Shown: positions 61,268 to 64,000 of the stretch, in pieces | Position numbering within the stretch: position 1 is the first letter of the stretch | How the letters are laid out: every line of letters starts with the position of its first letter | Position numbers and translations under genes: made by a program | Assembly: GCF_002803065.1 (NCBI RefSeq) | Contig: NZ_NNBL01000022.1 | Location: 62,001-126,000, forward strand | DNA: 64,000 nucleotides | Origin: Streptomyces sp. CB01635 | GTDB taxonomy: Bacteria; Actinomycetota; Actinomycetes; Streptomycetales; Streptomycetaceae | Direction of reading: 5' to 3' | Notes under the pieces: model-generated | The model's database searches: none | Seen by the model: the letters and a program-made list of their open reading frames with translations, nothing else | What the model was told of the DNA's origin: nothing

Positions 61268-61465
61268 ATGTGCCAGCACCAGCCACCGTGCCCGTCCGCA
61301 GACTCCGCCGACCGGGAGGCCGCGCTCCCTGTGGCCCACCACCCCGAACAGGGCTGGAGTCTGCTCTGCAACGGCGTCCTGCTCTTCGAGGACACCGGTG
61401 AGCTGCTGCCCAACGGCCAGATCATCGCTCCGCACCGCCCCGCGCACGTCGTGACCGCCGCCTGA
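61268..61465 (+). CDS. DUF5999 family protein
   Basis: A 65-aa protein MCQHQPPCPSADSADREAAL with HPEQGWSLLCNGVLLFEDTG and ending near PHRPAHVVTAA. It is the DUF5999 family, which is limited to actinomycetes and of unknown function. Cysteines at positions 2, 8 and about 34 might bind a metal. ATG at 61268 has AGGGAAAG upstream and matches the usual start of the family. An in-frame ATG at 61187 with GGGGGGCGG upstream would add 27 Ser/Thr-rich residues. Confidence 0.85.
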   Translation: MCQHQPPCPSADSADREAALPVAHHPEQGWSLLCNGVLLFEDTGELLPNGQIIAPHRPAHVVTAA

Positions 61466-61500
61466 GCGGATCCGGACGCCGACGGCGTCCCCCGTACGAA

Positions 61501-61534
61501 AGGGCCGGCCCCGGGAAACCCCGGAACCGGCCCT
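61501..61534. terminator. Bidirectional hairpin terminator
   Basis: AGGGCCGG (61501-61508) and CCGGCCCT (61527-61534), with an inner CCCCGGG/CCCCGG pairing, form a stable stem. It lies between the convergent DUF5999 and gcvP genes. Confidence 0.75.
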
Positions 61535-61554
61535 GACGCATGTCAGCGCGAGTA

Positions 61555-64000
<2,446 letters not shown>

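Overview
This is a high-GC window with the codon use, start codons (many GTG, some TTG) and gene families of a streptomycete or close relative. It contains a second, divergent EF-Tu gene of the tuf3 type, DUF5999, a BlaI/M56 pair, a MocR/split-barrel oxidase pair, a HipA-like kinase with DUF3037, and many short, often apparently leaderless genes. From memory, not from a search, the order EF-Tu paralogue, Ung, FabG resembles the left-arm core region around tuf3, ung and fabG3 of Streptomyces coelicolor. I see no insertion sequence, prophage, CRISPR array or biosynthetic cluster. It reads as ordinary chromosomal core to near-core DNA.

Layout. 1-7.2 kb: end of a DUF885 protein, a rhodanese protein divergent from an Lrp/AsnC regulator, the SbcC-SbcD nuclease operon and a YigZ protein. 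7.4-19.3 kb: APC permease, BlaI/M56 protease pair, CoA-binding protein, lipoprotein, YbaK-type deacylase, an XRE-cupin regulator divergent from an EamA exporter, two left-handed beta-helix proteins, DedA, a hotdog protein and two tandem paralogous membrane-anchored proteins. 19.3-28.9 kb: secreted SH3-like protein, MFS exporter, spermidine-synthase-like protein, patatin, EF-Tu paralogue with a structured leader, AlkD-like protein, TVP38 protein, thiolase divergent from an HxlR regulator, and UppP. 28.9-31.3 kb: a Ro60-type TROVE/vWA protein and, just upstream on the same strand, an RNA locus that I read as a Y RNA with a circularly permuted tRNA-like module.

31.3-43 kb: MDMPI-like and SnoaL-like proteins, an Lnt-type acyltransferase, a flavin monooxygenase/Gfo-Idh operon divergent from a TetR regulator with twin palindromic operators, lipoproteins, Ung, an orphan peptide-binding protein and a FabG/SDR operon. 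43-50 kb: HipA-like kinase with DUF3037, Rieske lipoprotein, isochorismatase-like protein lacking the usual cysteine, two FMN split-barrel proteins, a LysR/EamA pair and a MocR regulator. 50-64 kb: two more EamA exporters, Clp-N protein, SRPBCC, PadR, PhzF-like, CPBP protease, a solute-binding-like/vWA fusion, a glutamate-cysteine-ligase-like enzyme, DUF5999 and the C-terminal part of GcvP.

The most interesting locus is 30.56-30.9 kb. A tRNA T-arm, acceptor 3' strand, UUCGG loop, acceptor 5' strand and D-arm occur in that order on the minus strand, enclosed by a long stem and preceded by a promoter-like sequence. The RNA lies about 160 nt upstream of the Ro gene. A tRNA finder that expects linear order would miss it.
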